Source: Fistulifera solaris (taxonomy: Eukaryota > Bacillariophyta > Bacillariophyceae > Naviculales > Stauroneidaceae). From it: a stretch of 64,000 bases of DNA. The translations under genes and the position numbers were made by a program. Positions 11,901-24,065 of the stretch are shown one piece after another. Every line of letters starts with the position of its first letter. Position 1 is the first letter of the stretch. A model generated the notes under the pieces. That model saw only the letters and a list, made by a program, of their open reading frames with translations, was not told the DNA's origin and searched no databases. The stretch covers positions 784,470-848,469 of the forward strand of contig AP026152.1 of assembly GCA_030295235.1 (NCBI GenBank). Direction: 5' to 3'.

Positions 11901-12659
11901 GATCCTTTGACGCAGTTTGCCGCAGCCTTTGCCGCGCTAATTCATGACGTCGATCACCAAGGAGTCACGAACGCGACGCTGATTGAAGAGAGTAGTCCCA
12001 TCGCTGCAGTCTACAAGAACAAAAGCGTAGCTGAGCAGAATTCGGTCGACATTGCCTGGTCACTTCTCATGGACGAGTCTTTCATTGACCTACGCAACTG
12101 CATTTACACAACCCCCGCCGGATACCACCGGTTCCGACAGCTGGTTGTGAATTCAGTCATGGCGACAGATATCATGGACAAGACTCTGAGTCAGGCTCGT
12201 AAGGATCGTTGGGCCAAGGCATTTGCCGAGAGCGAAGTTAACGATAACAGTCCACCGGAAGATTATCAAAAACAAATCAATCGCAAAGCGACCATTGTGT
12301 TGGAGCACGTGATTCAAGCGTCCGATGTCTCTCACACGATGCAGCACTGGCATATCTATCGCAAATGGAATGCTCGTTTGTTTGAAGAAATGACTGCAGC
12401 GTATCGCCAAGGGCGTACACAAAAGGACCCCGCAGATACATGGTATGAAGGCGAGATCGGCTTCTTCGACTTTTATATCATTCCTCTAGCAAAGAAACTG
12501 AAGGAGTGTGGTGTTTTCGGGGTTTCGAGCGACGAGTATTTGAATTATGCAGAGAAGAATCGCAAGGAATGGGAAGCAAAGGGCAGAGAAGTTGTGGCAG
12601 AAATGGTAGCAAAGCTGCAAGCTGCACCTCCTTCGGTCGAATATCAGCTTTCAATGTGA
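8935..12659 (+). CDS. receptor-type guanylate cyclase fused to a cyclic-nucleotide phosphodiesterase
   Basis: Exons: 8935-9173, 9254-10534, 10638-10653, 10739-11043 and 11108-12659. The order is a first membrane span (VILYVTLCLAGVCISL), an extracellular sensor of about 330 residues, a second span (VVFAIAILAVFVFIVGIFF), a class III cyclase domain, a linker, then a class I phosphodiesterase. Both cyclase metal Asp residues are present (FGDLVGFT and VETVGDCY), as is FGDTMNTTARIE with the transition-state Asn and Arg. The Glu in KVETVGD is the purine-selecting residue of guanylate cyclases. The phosphodiesterase has HNFEHASHV, ALIHDVDHQG and IQASDVSH, covering the metal ligands. It therefore can make and destroy cGMP in one membrane protein. 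Two single-base breaks occur in T runs, one missing near 9130-9137 and one extra at 11652-11657; with both corrected the coding length is exactly 1131 codons. Confidence 0.9.
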
Positions 12660-13364
12660 AATTTTTCGTTGATTGATGAAGCGGCGCGCAGTCCAGCATA
12701 GTTAGTCTCTCAGCGAACATCTCTATATAACAATTAAGTATTTCATGCTTTAGCAATCGAATGAATAACATGCACAAAGAGGACATTATTATGAAAAAGC
12801 ACAGATGAGCGCGAAGTTCATTGCGGCAAGGGAAAAAGGCAGTGACTGCGAATAGTACGGTACCAGCACAGTCTTGTAATAGTGACGGTACCGATGCGAT
12901 GACTATTTAACAAGGCTCGGGACTGCTTTTCATTATTTGAGTCAAATTATCGTTCCTCCTACACATTATCTTATAGAGTTAACCTAGTTCTGATTTGTTG
13001 AAAATTATTAGCCTACCAAACTCCAGAAAAACTGTGAACAGTCAGGAATGCGAAGGTGGTATGCGGCAGGCACTAGTTTACATAATAGGAAATGCGAAGA
13101 TTATCCTGCTTTATTGAAAAACGGCCTTGGACTTCGGCTTACTATTGCTGGGACTGGATTTCATGGAGTCATGATCAACGTGAGAATACACTATACCTCA
13201 TAGTAATCGAAAGATTGCGATAACCTTAAGCTTACTGTAAGTTTCGCAGCGATCCTCGTCCGCATTCCGCATTGTTTCATCAAACATGGCGGCCGCAAGC
13301 AAGGAGCGACGCTGTGCATAACAAGTCATATCATTGCTCGCTTTGTGATCTTCTTTCTTTAACA
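12660..13364. other. intergenic region
   Basis: This 700-base stretch lies between two plus-strand genes. It should hold the 3' end of the cyclase transcript and the promoter of the DOCK gene. I see no open frame, repeat or RNA gene in it. Confidence 0.4.
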
Positions 13365-16300
13365 ATGGCAGATGATCAAGCGGAGACGTTAAGCGGAGAA
13401 TCGCAAGAAATCCGGCAATATCCTTTGCCTACTCCTCAGAGAGCTCTTTCACCGCTGCGCGCTTCCGCTTATGACACGGAAACACCGCTACGCCGCAACA
13501 TCAAGAAACCTTCCATACCTCCATCGACGAGTAAATCTCGCAGCAAAAGTCGCAACAATGATAAAACAAGAGTGCGACGGAAACGTCGTCTTCCCGGAAG
13601 AGATTTTCAACATCCGCAAGACATGATCGCCGCTCATTGCATATCTGTATCATTGCCGCATCGCGTCGCTTTTGAACGGAACACGCTTTCTCTGGACGAA
13701 AAGACATACAATTTACATGCAAAAAACAAACGGTCTCCTTCTTTAGGTCACTTGTACTGGATTCAGAGGTTGCAAAGTGTCACAAAGATTCGGCAAGTGC
13801 AGTTTCAAAATGTTTTGCCGGAGCAATATCAAGCCATTTTACCAGATACGAACGAATTACCATCACCTGCTCCCACACTCAGTCACAAAAGACACGATTA
13901 CCACACCGTGCAGATGTGGGCTTTCCGAATGCGACGCCGGAGGAAATTGAGAGCAAACAAATCGAAATTCGTAACGAAACCGTGCAGGAAGAAGCGAGTT
14001 TGCGATTGATTGCTCTAGTGCCCGACTTAGGACGACAAGTCGGGGACGAAAAGACGCCTCTTCCATCAGCTCCTCCGAAATCAAAGTTTAGCATACTGAC
14101 GCCCCCGCTGCAGTCGATTCCGTCCGCCAGTCAAGGTTGGCGACCGCGGCTGTTTCATGATCGTCCTTCTTATTTAGAGTATCTATATATTCATTGCGAA
14201 GCACCGGATGGATGTCTGGCACTGTACAATAGTGAGCTGCAAAAAGTTAGCGAGAATTTTTGGTATTCTAAGGGTCAAAAGGGATCTTTGGTATTCAGTC
14301 GGGTTGCGAAGAGACTTTGCCTTTGGTGTGGCGACCACAGCAAGCTGCTGATGAATCGTTTGGTGTAGTGACGATTTCGTATCGACATTGGCCGGATTTA
14401 CAGGAAATTGATATGCCGGTTTATCCAGGCCGTTTCTCTTTGGAGAGATTGCAAAGCACAGTGTCCGGATCGGATGTGACGGATTCGGAAGTAAGCGTTG
14501 CCAAGAGAAAAGGAGTCATCGGCCGCATGTTTCGCACTCCGCAAAAGCCAACCAAGACGACTTCACCAACTCCCGGGTATGCATCGACTACTTACAAAGT
14601 GCGGATTTCGTTTTTGGGTGGAGATTTTCTTCAGCCATTGCTATCAACGCCGGAACACGACCATGAAACTACAACAAACAGACTGCTGGCTGATGTATCG
14701 GGCGACTTTGCTGTAGCCCTTGACAAACAAGACTCCGAGCCACCAGTCTCATCTGTGAAAAAACGATCACATTTGCTTCGGCTCCCGAAAGCTACGCAGC
14801 CTGCAGGCTATTTCGCGACTGCGGAGTTTCGTGAAGTGTTGTATTTGCCAGCTTCGTCACGCTACGAATATGATCGACCCCTCTCGTACTGGTCGTTGGT
14901 GAATCTGATGTTTCTTTACCCGCGTGTCTTGCATATCACCGGTAGTACTCTTAAGCATGAAGAGGGGGTTTCCGTTCGCATTCGAGCATGTAAGATTGAG
15001 GGCGAGCATGCTGTAACAATTGCCAATTCATTTTACAGCTCATCCTCTCAAGCGAATTTGCTTGATGAAATATATTTCGACGTTACTGCCGACAGTTTTT
15101 CTTCTGGTAACAGCGTCGTCTTGCAAGATGAATATAAGCTGAGACTACCGGCTTCTCTTGATAAGCGGTTTGTATTGCAAGTGTTATTGCTTAGCTCAAG
15201 TAAGGAAATACAAGGTGAGGTCCAAGTACCTCTATGCAGCTACTCATCCACAAAGTCCGGTAAAATCAAAGCGCTGACTCTTATTCCGAATGGTATTCAT
15301 AGATTAAAACTGGGCGACTTTCAGCTACAGCTCGAAAGTCGTCTTGTGAGCGCAGTTCACGTTTCCGATCCCTCCGTGGCCGCATGGCTTCGTGATTGTC
15401 CCCAATCATACACCGAATCAAGCGATAGGAGCCAAGCACCGGTTACAAAGGAAGGTCAATCCGATTCAGTTTTGTCTGAAGCTTCAGAAAGTGCAGTTAT
15501 AGCTCATTTCATGCCGCTCTTTTACTCTCATTTGTGGAACTTTACCCAGGGCAATGTAGAACCGGGGCTGTCGCAGTTATCCAATTTCTTTGAACTGCTT
15601 GATAAGAGCAAACAAGCGCTGGGCAAAATTCGTCTACCTGATTTTATTAAAAGCGTATTGGACGAATATGATGAAGTATTCATGACGAATAAGGAGGAGC
15701 CGATTCCCGACAACGAAACAACGGACAAATTTCACACCACTCAGGAAGACATCGTTGAAGATGATAATTCCAATGCAAGTCGGGTACCATTTCGTAGCAA
15801 CAAGAAAGGCCCTGTGTTCGGCAGGTTGGATAAACGTAGAAGAGAAACCATGAGAGCTCTGGGGCCTTCGGGAACTCCTTTTCCAGAACTGCTTTTGGGG
15901 CGTCGAAGACTGATCGAATGCGCTTGGAGGCAGAGTTACAATTGGGAAGCCAGGGTTTTGCGCTAACACCGTTTTTTGAAGACGATGAAACTATTGCAAC
16001 TATGCCATCTGTGCTTACCGACTCGCGGTCTTTTATTGATTCCAGCGCTGGTCATTCGGAACGTTTCCTCTTGGCTGGATCTAGCAACAGGAACATTATA
16101 AAGACTTCCTTCCCTGTATCAACAGGCTTACAAAGCGATAACAACGAAAACGAGTTTGCTGCGCGCGTGAAAACAGTTGCTAAAGTCATATTAGCCCCAT
16201 GCGTGGGTCCTTCTTTTCGAGCATTCTTTCAAGCAATATGACGTTGGGTGCTGCCGGCTGCTTTGAAACGCAGTCTGCAAACGAGGAATTCAAAGAAGAC

Positions 16301-19300
16301 GGCCCTGATAAAGAGTCGACAGCAATATGTGCGTATTCCGGATCTGATGACGACCAGTGTCGTGAGCTCATTCAGGACGGCGAACACCACCTCATGTCCA
16401 AGAGCTCTTTTCGTGGGGTCATCGATAGCCCTTTGTTCCGCTTTTCGCTGAGTTTTGAGCAAGAAAATCAGATCCCTAGCGGAATCTGCGAGTACGTTTA
16501 CGAATCAATTATTGTCATGTGGCTCCGAGCATGGTTGGATCACGTCGAGCTGATCTTTCGTGAACAAGCAGGCACGGTGAAAGGAGCTGCGACCTTTTCA
16601 ATTCCTCCCTACAAATATGCTGGAATGAATCTTCGGACAATTTTCCGTTTCTACGGACACATGGATTTGCTTCTTCCGCTGTGTCTCAAATCATTCATTT
16701 TTCGGTACAATATCAACGTCGAACGCGTTTTCCCACCCGCTACCAAAGTTATTGTCGACCATAATCACATGCTGTTATTGGAGCCGTTTGTTGAACTTCT
16801 CGCTCGTGGACTCGTTGGGGAGGTGCTTTCTGGCCTCGGGTCTTTTACGAGTCGGGAGGAGTCGCTTCAACGAGCAATTCGGAGCTCAGAGATCGTACTC
16901 GACTTTCTCATTGGTTTGGTCTCATTTTTACACACTGAGCATATTCGAATACTTGTGGCAAAGTTTCTTCATACTTTGCGTAATGGTGAAACGGAGCATC
17001 TTGGAAGCGACATATCGGACATCAACTTTCAATGGGACGAGGAGAGTATCCATCGGGTTCGGTGTTGCCGCGAAATCCGGATTCACACATTGGAAGCATT
17101 GCTTATCTTGCCTGCATTTGTTAATCTAAATTATCCCCTCAAGTATTCTGGCCACGCAGATTATTCACCCGCACCAAAAGCAATATGGCTCCAACAACAC
17201 CAGGATTGTGACATGAAATTCGGAAAATTAGTAAGCAATGAAGAGTCAACTAGTAGTCTGAACAAACTGCCACAGAGCGGCTGGCTTGCTGAGCTACTCA
17301 TTGGAGAGGGTCTCTCCATATCCTCGTTGTCTAGCGAAGCAATAGTTGCGGAAGCGATCGCTCAACTTGAAGTGACCTCTACTGGAAGCACAGCGAGCAC
17401 TATGTCACTCATGAAACGTCCTGGTGCCGCTTTGAGTAGAGATGATCTCTTGATGTTTCAATCCCTCGGACTCAAAGCAATCAGTGTCGTGTATGAGTTT
17501 GGTTTACGACGACACGCTCTCGATCGACGGTATCAATCTAATTCTGCTAGAGAACGCACTGCCGCGCTCTTTGCCCCGGTTGTTTTAGACAAATCTTTAT
17601 CAAGCGTAAAGTGGTTATCCAAAATGGATCCTACGCAGAAGATTAGATCACTTTGGCTCCTGTCGTTCATTTTTGTTCTCCAAGAAGCCCCAGACGCTCT
17701 TCTTCGTCATTATTTGCGGCGCTGCTGCGATCCCCAGGTAAGCGAATGTCTCATATGGTGTTTTTCAATCTCGTCAACTTAATTTATTGTTTTTATCAAG
17801 AATTTACGCATACATAGATTCGTTCGATTGCTCCGGCTTTGCAGTGCAACTTTTCAGTCTTTTACAGAAAGCCACGGCAACTCGTCACCCAGCAACTTCG
17901 ACAATGTAGTCGCACCGTGGCTTCTACAAGAAAGTTTTAACACAATTTGCGCTAGTGCTATTATAATATTTGAGGAATGCGTTGATCTCATTTCCAGCGA
18001 TCCTCCTCAACAGGTGAAACTGCTGCAAGGGATTCTTGATTTGCTTTTGAACGTTCTCACGTCGCCGCAATCATCTGTGACTCATTTACGAATAGTTGGC
18101 GGAGCCTTGCAAGTCCTCGAAACTTTTGGCGCCGCCCAGTTCGTAGCTTTTGTAGGCCAAAATCTTCAACACTGGATTCGGGTTTTGATAAGCCTCATGA
18201 ACAGTGTTTCTTTGAGCGTAAGATCTATTGCAGTTGATTTCTTCGTTTCTCTGATGGGCAGTGTTTTCGATCTTGAGGGCAGCTTAGATAGTATTTCTCT
18301 AGTATTTCTCACTGTCCTTCCAGAAGTGGCCGCTCGAGAAATAGGAATCTACACCGTGAGTGGGCATATCAGCGATATTGACCATGTTTCAAAGGCTTTG
18401 TGGCCTCTCCGACGTGCTCTTGCTGAATTAGGAGACGCAAGTCCACTCGACGACGATAGGGTTGACCCAGCTCTCCCTTACAATCTACATCCCTTCTGTC
18501 GGGCAAGTCAGGCTGTCCTTGATGGAGTATTGATTGAACTGAAATTGAAATGGGAAGAAGTATTGGGGTTTAAAATTTCTCGGAGCATACCGCGCGAATC
18601 CCATTTTGACGCCGACGAGGAATCTCTTTTTGAAGCGATTTCTTTTTTCTTGCCTGAATCAGGCCCCCTGCAGCGAATCCGCTGGCTGACGACATTATCA
18701 CATCTTCACGAGTCGAAAACACATTGGGTGGAAGCAGCAGAAGCCATGTTTCTTTGCGCCCGCACCGTGGCAGATTCGCTCCGACATTTGCAGTATGTCT
18801 GGCGGCCATCTCGGTTTGTGTTATGGAGTGACACAAAGCGCTCGCTTTGGCTTGAATCGGTTGGCGAAGAAATTGGACATCCGGACAGAGGAAATGCTCA
18901 AATCATGGATTTCGCAAATCAGTTTCTGGAGCCCTCATCTCTCCAAGGAAATCAATCCAGCAGTAAACTCACTAAGCTTTCTCAACCAACCCTACCGATG
19001 ATGTGCAAAAAACTCATTGAATTTTCAAAACGCGCAATAGATCTATATCTAAAAGGTGACGGGTTGGTCCGATTGGCATACGCCCGATTAGAAGAGCTAC
19101 AAGCGTCGTTGATTTCCGCACTGGGTGGTACCTCGTTTTTGATACCTACTCGAGGCGGTCTTTCGACCTCTGAGCGTAACTTTGAGGACGATGCTGCATT
19201 GCGAAGGGTTATTGCTAGCCTCAGCGGCGATATGGCAAAGCTTGCAGAGCGATTACTTCTGGACGTAAAGGACGACGTATCGAATGGAGGAATTCTGCCC

Positions 19301-19795
19301 TACTCTGCTGGATCCCATATTTCGAAGGCAAATGAATCTTGCTTCGTTCTGCTTCGTTTCTCCGGTACGAATAAACCTCTTCGTTTTCAGGAAAGCACCA
19401 CACTACCAACATTTGTGGACTGGGATACTGATTGCATTTGTCGAGTATCGCGATCTATCGTTAACAACCCTTCAACCGATCCAGTGGAGTTCTCGAGACA
19501 ACTGTGTAGCGCATTTGTACAACCGTTTGCTTCTGCTTTGAAAGAATCCGGCAATGTTATTGTTCAAGTTAATAATTCTTCCACTGAAACAACTACGACA
19601 GACGCCGACATTGTGATTCATGTTTCCATGCTGGAAGCAGTCGGCACCGCCGAAAACACACGGCGCTTCCTCCAATACCGAGCCGATGGAACATCCGTAA
19701 CGGAGTTCACTGTAGCACATCCCTTTCCTTGCGCTCTCTCTCGACAACGAATTTTGCTTCAATCCGAGATTGTCCCGAGTACGTACACAGTCTGA
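13365..19795 (+). CDS. DOCK-family (zizimin-like) Rho/Rac guanine nucleotide exchange factor
   Basis: A very large protein of about 2120 residues with one intron, 17738-17800 (63 nt). At about 14820-15380 there is a C2-type DHR-1 domain: VNLMFLYPRVLHITG, LRLPASLDKRFVLQVLLL, then QLQLESRLVSAVHVSDPS, matching the 'SSVHTQDP' element of DOCK-C/D proteins. The DHR-2 exchange domain begins at about 18670 with RIRWLTTLSHLHESKTHW and EAAEAMFLCARTVADSL, and a later element, RRFLQYRADG followed by VAHPFPCALSRQRILL, matches its middle. The protein stops shortly after that, so the last DHR-2 lobe seems short or missing. Four one-base losses are needed to keep frame: about 13880-13920, 14306-14312, 15893-15900 and 16194-16199. 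Adding these four bases makes the length exactly 2124 codons. The role is activation of Rho/Rac GTPases and the cytoskeleton, by family knowledge. Confidence 0.75.
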
Positions 19796-19884
19796 GATGT
19801 TGCCCGTCAACTTTGGTTACTGCGTTGATAAAAGTTCTATCTCGTCTTAAGTTTCAACACTATATGATTTCTTAGATATTTGTA

Positions 19885-20415
19885 TTAAACAGTGTAATTT
19901 ATCTTTATGACCTTGTGTTCACAAAGAAGCGCGACGCAAATAGCATGGAGGGTGCCTCTAGCGTCGCAAAGAATGAGCGTGCTGAAAGTTGGGAATCTTT
20001 CGAAGTTCCGCTCTCTTTTCCAAGCTCGATCAATAATATCATCATACGAATGCTTTTGAACCGCATTACTAGATTTCCTTTCGTTTTTTAGTTGAGAAAT
20101 GCTGCAAGTCAATAGAATCTCCGAGTCATCTTCTTCATCATCCAACGTTTCTTGTGACACGTTATTCGCAACACACCATGCTTGAATAACAGAACGTAGT
20201 GCACGATTGGAAACCAAATCTTTCACGGTGAGTATATTTCGTGTCATAGGACACGTATTGTTCTTTTCTTTGAGCCATTTGAGGATCGCTTTCCGTTCGT
20301 AATTGTGGCCCGATCGCGTCATGACCGGATGCATCATGATACACTGCGAAATCGGGCATAAGAAATGCGAAGGAGTAATCATCTCATCATGTTCTAATAC
20401 GGTGAGGGATGACAT
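19885..20415 (-). CDS. U-box domain protein, probable E3 ubiquitin ligase
   Basis: A protein of 176 residues. Near its start is a U-box: SHFLCPISQCIMMHPVMTRSG, then YERKAILKWLKEKNNTCPMT and SNRALRSVIQAW. This fold binds E2 enzymes and passes ubiquitin to a target. The C-terminal 90 residues are charged and match nothing I know. The ATG at 20415 is chosen because it lies just before the U-box; the frame is open upstream to 20760, but that stretch resembles untranslated sequence. It converges on the DOCK gene, with 89 bases between the two stops. Confidence 0.75.
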   Translation of the reverse strand: MSSLTVLEHDEMITPSHFLCPISQCIMMHPVMTRSGHNYERKAILKWLKEKNNTCPMTRNILTVKDLVSNRALRSVIQAWCVANNVSQETLDDEEDDSEILLTCSISQLKNERKSSNAVQKHSYDDIIDRAWKRERNFERFPTFSTLILCDARGTLHAICVALLCEHKVIKINYTV

Positions 20416-23069
20416 GATTTTGCTTTGAAAAGAAACAGAGTAAACGTTTATCAATCGAATGAGATATTCTCGGTGGCTTACGATGGCGAAAAAGCGGATG
20501 AATGGGAAGCGGAGGAATTTTGTGGGAAGAGCGGAGAAACGAGAGAAGTGTGACAAAGTGAGACATGACGTGGGCCACCCAGTTAGTTCTTGTCTACGTG
20601 GTATACCGAATGTATGGACTTGAAAGAAAAGGAATGTGGAGCAAAAAGTACCTAGGTGGCATCTGCGGGACATTGTTCTGCTTTGTTCGTGAGTTGAGTA
20701 CGTGGCAGCTCGACAGAAACAACAAACAAGAAACATGACCAGAATTATTTCACGACTCACGACTCACGACATCGACATAGAGACATAAAGGGCAAAATAA
20801 AAATAAGTCGATTACCGGTACGATTACGGTTGTTATGATTGTGGTTGAGGATCTTGCATAACCTCACCCTATTGTAAGAGATGGGCACCGCACAAAACTT
20901 TTGCATGCAAAAGACTTCCGCAACGATAGCACGACCATAATGAACGAGTGAATCAGCGAATAATAAACCTACAAGCAACGCGAATAATAACGAAATCTTG
21001 CCAACCAGTCGATATAATGAAGACAATTACAGCAACTAAGCCGCAGCAAATAAAAGGTTGTGTTAAAAACAAGACGGACGATGATTCGCAAAAGAACTTC
21101 TCTTTTCCGCACCGCAGCGCTGTTTGCCTCGAAGATCATTTCGATGCTTTCGAGTCCACGATAGTTCCTTTTACACCATTGATATAAAAAAGAAAAGAAG
21201 GAAACTTCAAAGAGATCAATTTGCTGCAACGAGTAGAGGAAAGGCTTTTATTTCAGGAAAACGAAGCACACGACCCACGTCCCCTAGTATTAGAACGAAG
21301 TCAAGCTGTATGGTGTCTGCACGATTGCTTGCTAGAGGATGATAGCGACCAAGAAGAAGAATAACTTGTCTTCTCCGCGAATCCTTGTTTTGCAGTTCAC
21401 AAAAAGCGTCGCCTCAGATGGAATCATAGAATTTAGGTCGATGATGCAAGATCGCTTTTTCTTCTTTTCGATATGAAAGAGAGTGTTTTCAAGTGTGAAG
21501 TACAAGTAGCTATTGCAAACGCTCATGAACGTTTGACGCGGCAATAACAATACATTTCATTTGGATGGGGATCTTCAATCATGCAGGCAAAACACGGAAG
21601 GAACCCGAAAATTTGATGCATCGCAAAATGTATTCGATAAGTAAATCAAAGTCAATCTATAAACAAGCACCTCAGAACTATGATTTCAACACTGTCGCAG
21701 GTTTGGGCAATGATGTCGAGGATAATGATTGAGCCCCGGAAAATCTCCTGCCATGGTCTCTCAACATTCGGATGAAGAAATCGACTCACTTGCGGTGCTT
21801 GTATAATCGTGTCGAACCAAAGGATGCGGTTATGGAGGTCGATACTGTGTCAAGGGTTCCCCTGATCGTTCAGAATTGCGTTGTGCTTGTTTTTCTATAA
21901 CGCGCAAACTATCGGTCTCTTCGCTATTCGCCAATCGAAACACCGTTGGTTCGGGCGAGCGGCGCATGCCAGATGCTTCTTTGCGGCGCATGAATAAGAA
22001 CAACCCATGGTGCTAAGCAATTGCAATAACGAACGTCTCTGCGACCCATAAACCGGGAAAATGTGATGACGAGTGGATGTGCAACGTCCTTTGATCGAAA
22101 GCATTTTCGTATGCAGTTTCGGTGTCCAGTCTCGAGTCGCGTCATCGCAGACGGTACACCGTGCGCTGTTGTCAATCAGAAACATCAGTCACAGAGGTAG
22201 GGGACAGAAACAAAAAACGTAACTTGGAGACACTGGGCAAAGTGTTAGAAAAGAGAAAAGTCGACACTCGAAAGTTCCGGAAGTATATAATCGTTCAGAA
22301 ATTATCGGCTCAAATTCGTTAGGCTTTGCCGCAAGCCGCAAGCCGCAACCGCAACTCTCTCCAGCAACCAGCAATAGCCATTCGCAGACTCTATCTAAGA
22401 GAAGAAGGTATTTTCATAATTGTTTTTTGGAGTTCTGAAAGTCTGAAAGCATAGCCTCTGTAGACCAAGCCGTTCTAAAACTTTGCGGTTAATCATGACT
22501 GAAGTCCAGTCCTGGAAAATAGACCTCCACACTTGAGGCTACAGTAAAGTTACAGTCGACAAAGAAATGCGGAGTAGTAATTGAATGCTAGGCAACACGC
22601 AAATGAATGTAATACTTGCTAGCACCTCCATTCATGCATTCTCAGCCATCAGCACTCAGTTTTTGTAATGTAATTAGGCGGATATTATTCAGCGACACTT
22701 CAAAACCAAAGGCATGAAAGATAATACTTTCTCCACACGACGCACGGTCAATAAACCTCGGCTTCAGTAGTTTGCTTATTAGCTAGCATGTTGACCAGTC
22801 ATCAATCATCAATTGAGAATCATAGGTACTTGATCGCAGTGCACCAAGCAAATTATAATAAAAAATTAAGATTGTTCATAACTCATGACTGAAATTCAGT
22901 CGTGACGAAAGGTCGCTTACACTTTGGATGTACAGTTCTATTTCAGGCGCAAAAGATGAGCCATAATGAAATATTGCGAGAGGAGACAGATGAATGATTG
23001 TGGCGATAAAACAACGACTTCATTTGACCAGTTTTTATCACAACGATATCTTTCAGTCTTCTCTAGAGT
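20416..23069. other. gene-poor intergenic region of 2.6 kb
   Basis: Open frames here are short, overlapping on both strands and without family features, so none is accepted. The stretch at 22330-22375 is a short AAGCCGC/CAGCAA-type low-complexity run. Two copies of a dispersed repeat built around GACTGAAnTTCAGTC lie at about 22494-22560 (diverged) and 22882-22942. Confidence 0.4.
22882..22942 (+). repeat. dispersed repeat with GACTGAAATTCAGTC palindrome
   Basis: The sequence starts TCATGACTGAAATTCAGTC and continues through AAAGGTCGCTTACACTTTG. A clear relative lies inverted at 27921-27975 and a more diverged one at 22494-22560. This may be the end of a small non-autonomous mobile element. 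Confidence 0.5.
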
Positions 23070-24065
23070 ATGCGTCTCCCTGTCACTGTGCCTGTTTTTC
23101 CATTTGTGATACTTTTATCACAATTCGTTGCTTTGTCTGCGTTTAGCAGCACGAGAATACCTGAAAATGTCAAAATACTCATTCTACCCGGATTTGGGAA
23201 CGATATGAGTGACTATTACTTATCGCAATACCCCGAGGGATCGTTAGTGCAGTCGTTACGAAAACGCGGCTGGAACGAAGAGGTAATTCGTGTTTTGCCG
23301 TTACCCAAGCGCTCCGATTGGCTACAAGTATTCTGGAAGGGAGCTTTCGATCCGCAATTTTGGGCCGGTCAAGCTCCGCCAATTCGTCCGGCTTTTGCGT
23401 GGTACTTACAACGAATTGCCAATACTATTCAAGAGATGAGAAACAGCGAAAGCGAAAGCGGCAGCGAATCGATATCGACTACTTCACCCAAAATTATTCT
23501 AATAGGTCATAGTGCAGGAGGATGGTTGGCTCGAGCGGCATTGGGATATTTAAGTCAGTCAAATGGAAAGAAGAAGCTTCTCCTGCTATTCCGCTCGAAT
23601 GTATTCTCGGACTAGTCACATTAGGAGCGCCCCATCTTCCTCCGCCTCCGCAAATCATGGACATGACACGAGGTGCATTGCGGATTACAAACGAACAGTT
23701 CCCCGGGGCGTATTATCAATCATCCACAAATGAACCCGACTCGTTGTTTTACTTGACGGTCATGGGAGACGCCGTTCGGGGTGTGCAACAAGTACGAAAG
23801 AGTCCGTGGGAGCCGACGGTGGTGTCTGGATTCGCTTACAATTCGTACGAAGCGGTTTGTGGGCAAGCACCGGAAACAATTAACCTTGCCTGGGATCTTT
23901 CATTCTATCAATCGACCGGATCAATGGTACGGCTCCGATAACGTTATCGATTCGTGGCACGACGTCATGCTAGAGCTCGTCGGACAACAACTCGAGCAAG
24001 AGGGTAGCAACAAAAAACAGCCGTGGAACTTTGATTTTTGGAATCTACCCATCAAGATTCGGTAG
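23070..24065 (+). CDS. alpha/beta hydrolase (lipase-like), probably defective
   Basis: The protein starts with a hydrophobic signal sequence (MRLPVTVPVFPFVILLSQFVALSAFSS), so it enters the secretory route or plastid. KILILPGFGND is the first strand and loop, and IILIGHSAGGWLARA is the nucleophile elbow with the catalytic Ser. The end contains FHSINRPDQWYGSD, which should carry the catalytic His. The frame changes by one base in the AAAGAAGAAG stretch near 23570. It changes again near 23880-23890. At that second point homologues I know from plants have about 17 residues around GDGVVP, which include the catalytic Asp; here YEAVCGQAPETINL runs almost directly into PGIFHS. That segment therefore seems deleted, and the enzyme is likely inactive or the assembly is wrong here. 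Confidence 0.65.

Noticed and set aside
13501-13722. Antisense open frames inside the DOCK gene and in other long genes
   Set aside because: They shadow strong coding frames on the other strand and have no independent support.
21895-22374. Cluster of Cys/His/Arg-rich open frames on both strands
   Set aside because: The Cys and His do not form a regular zinc-finger spacing, the frames overlap, and no splice-consistent gene could be built.
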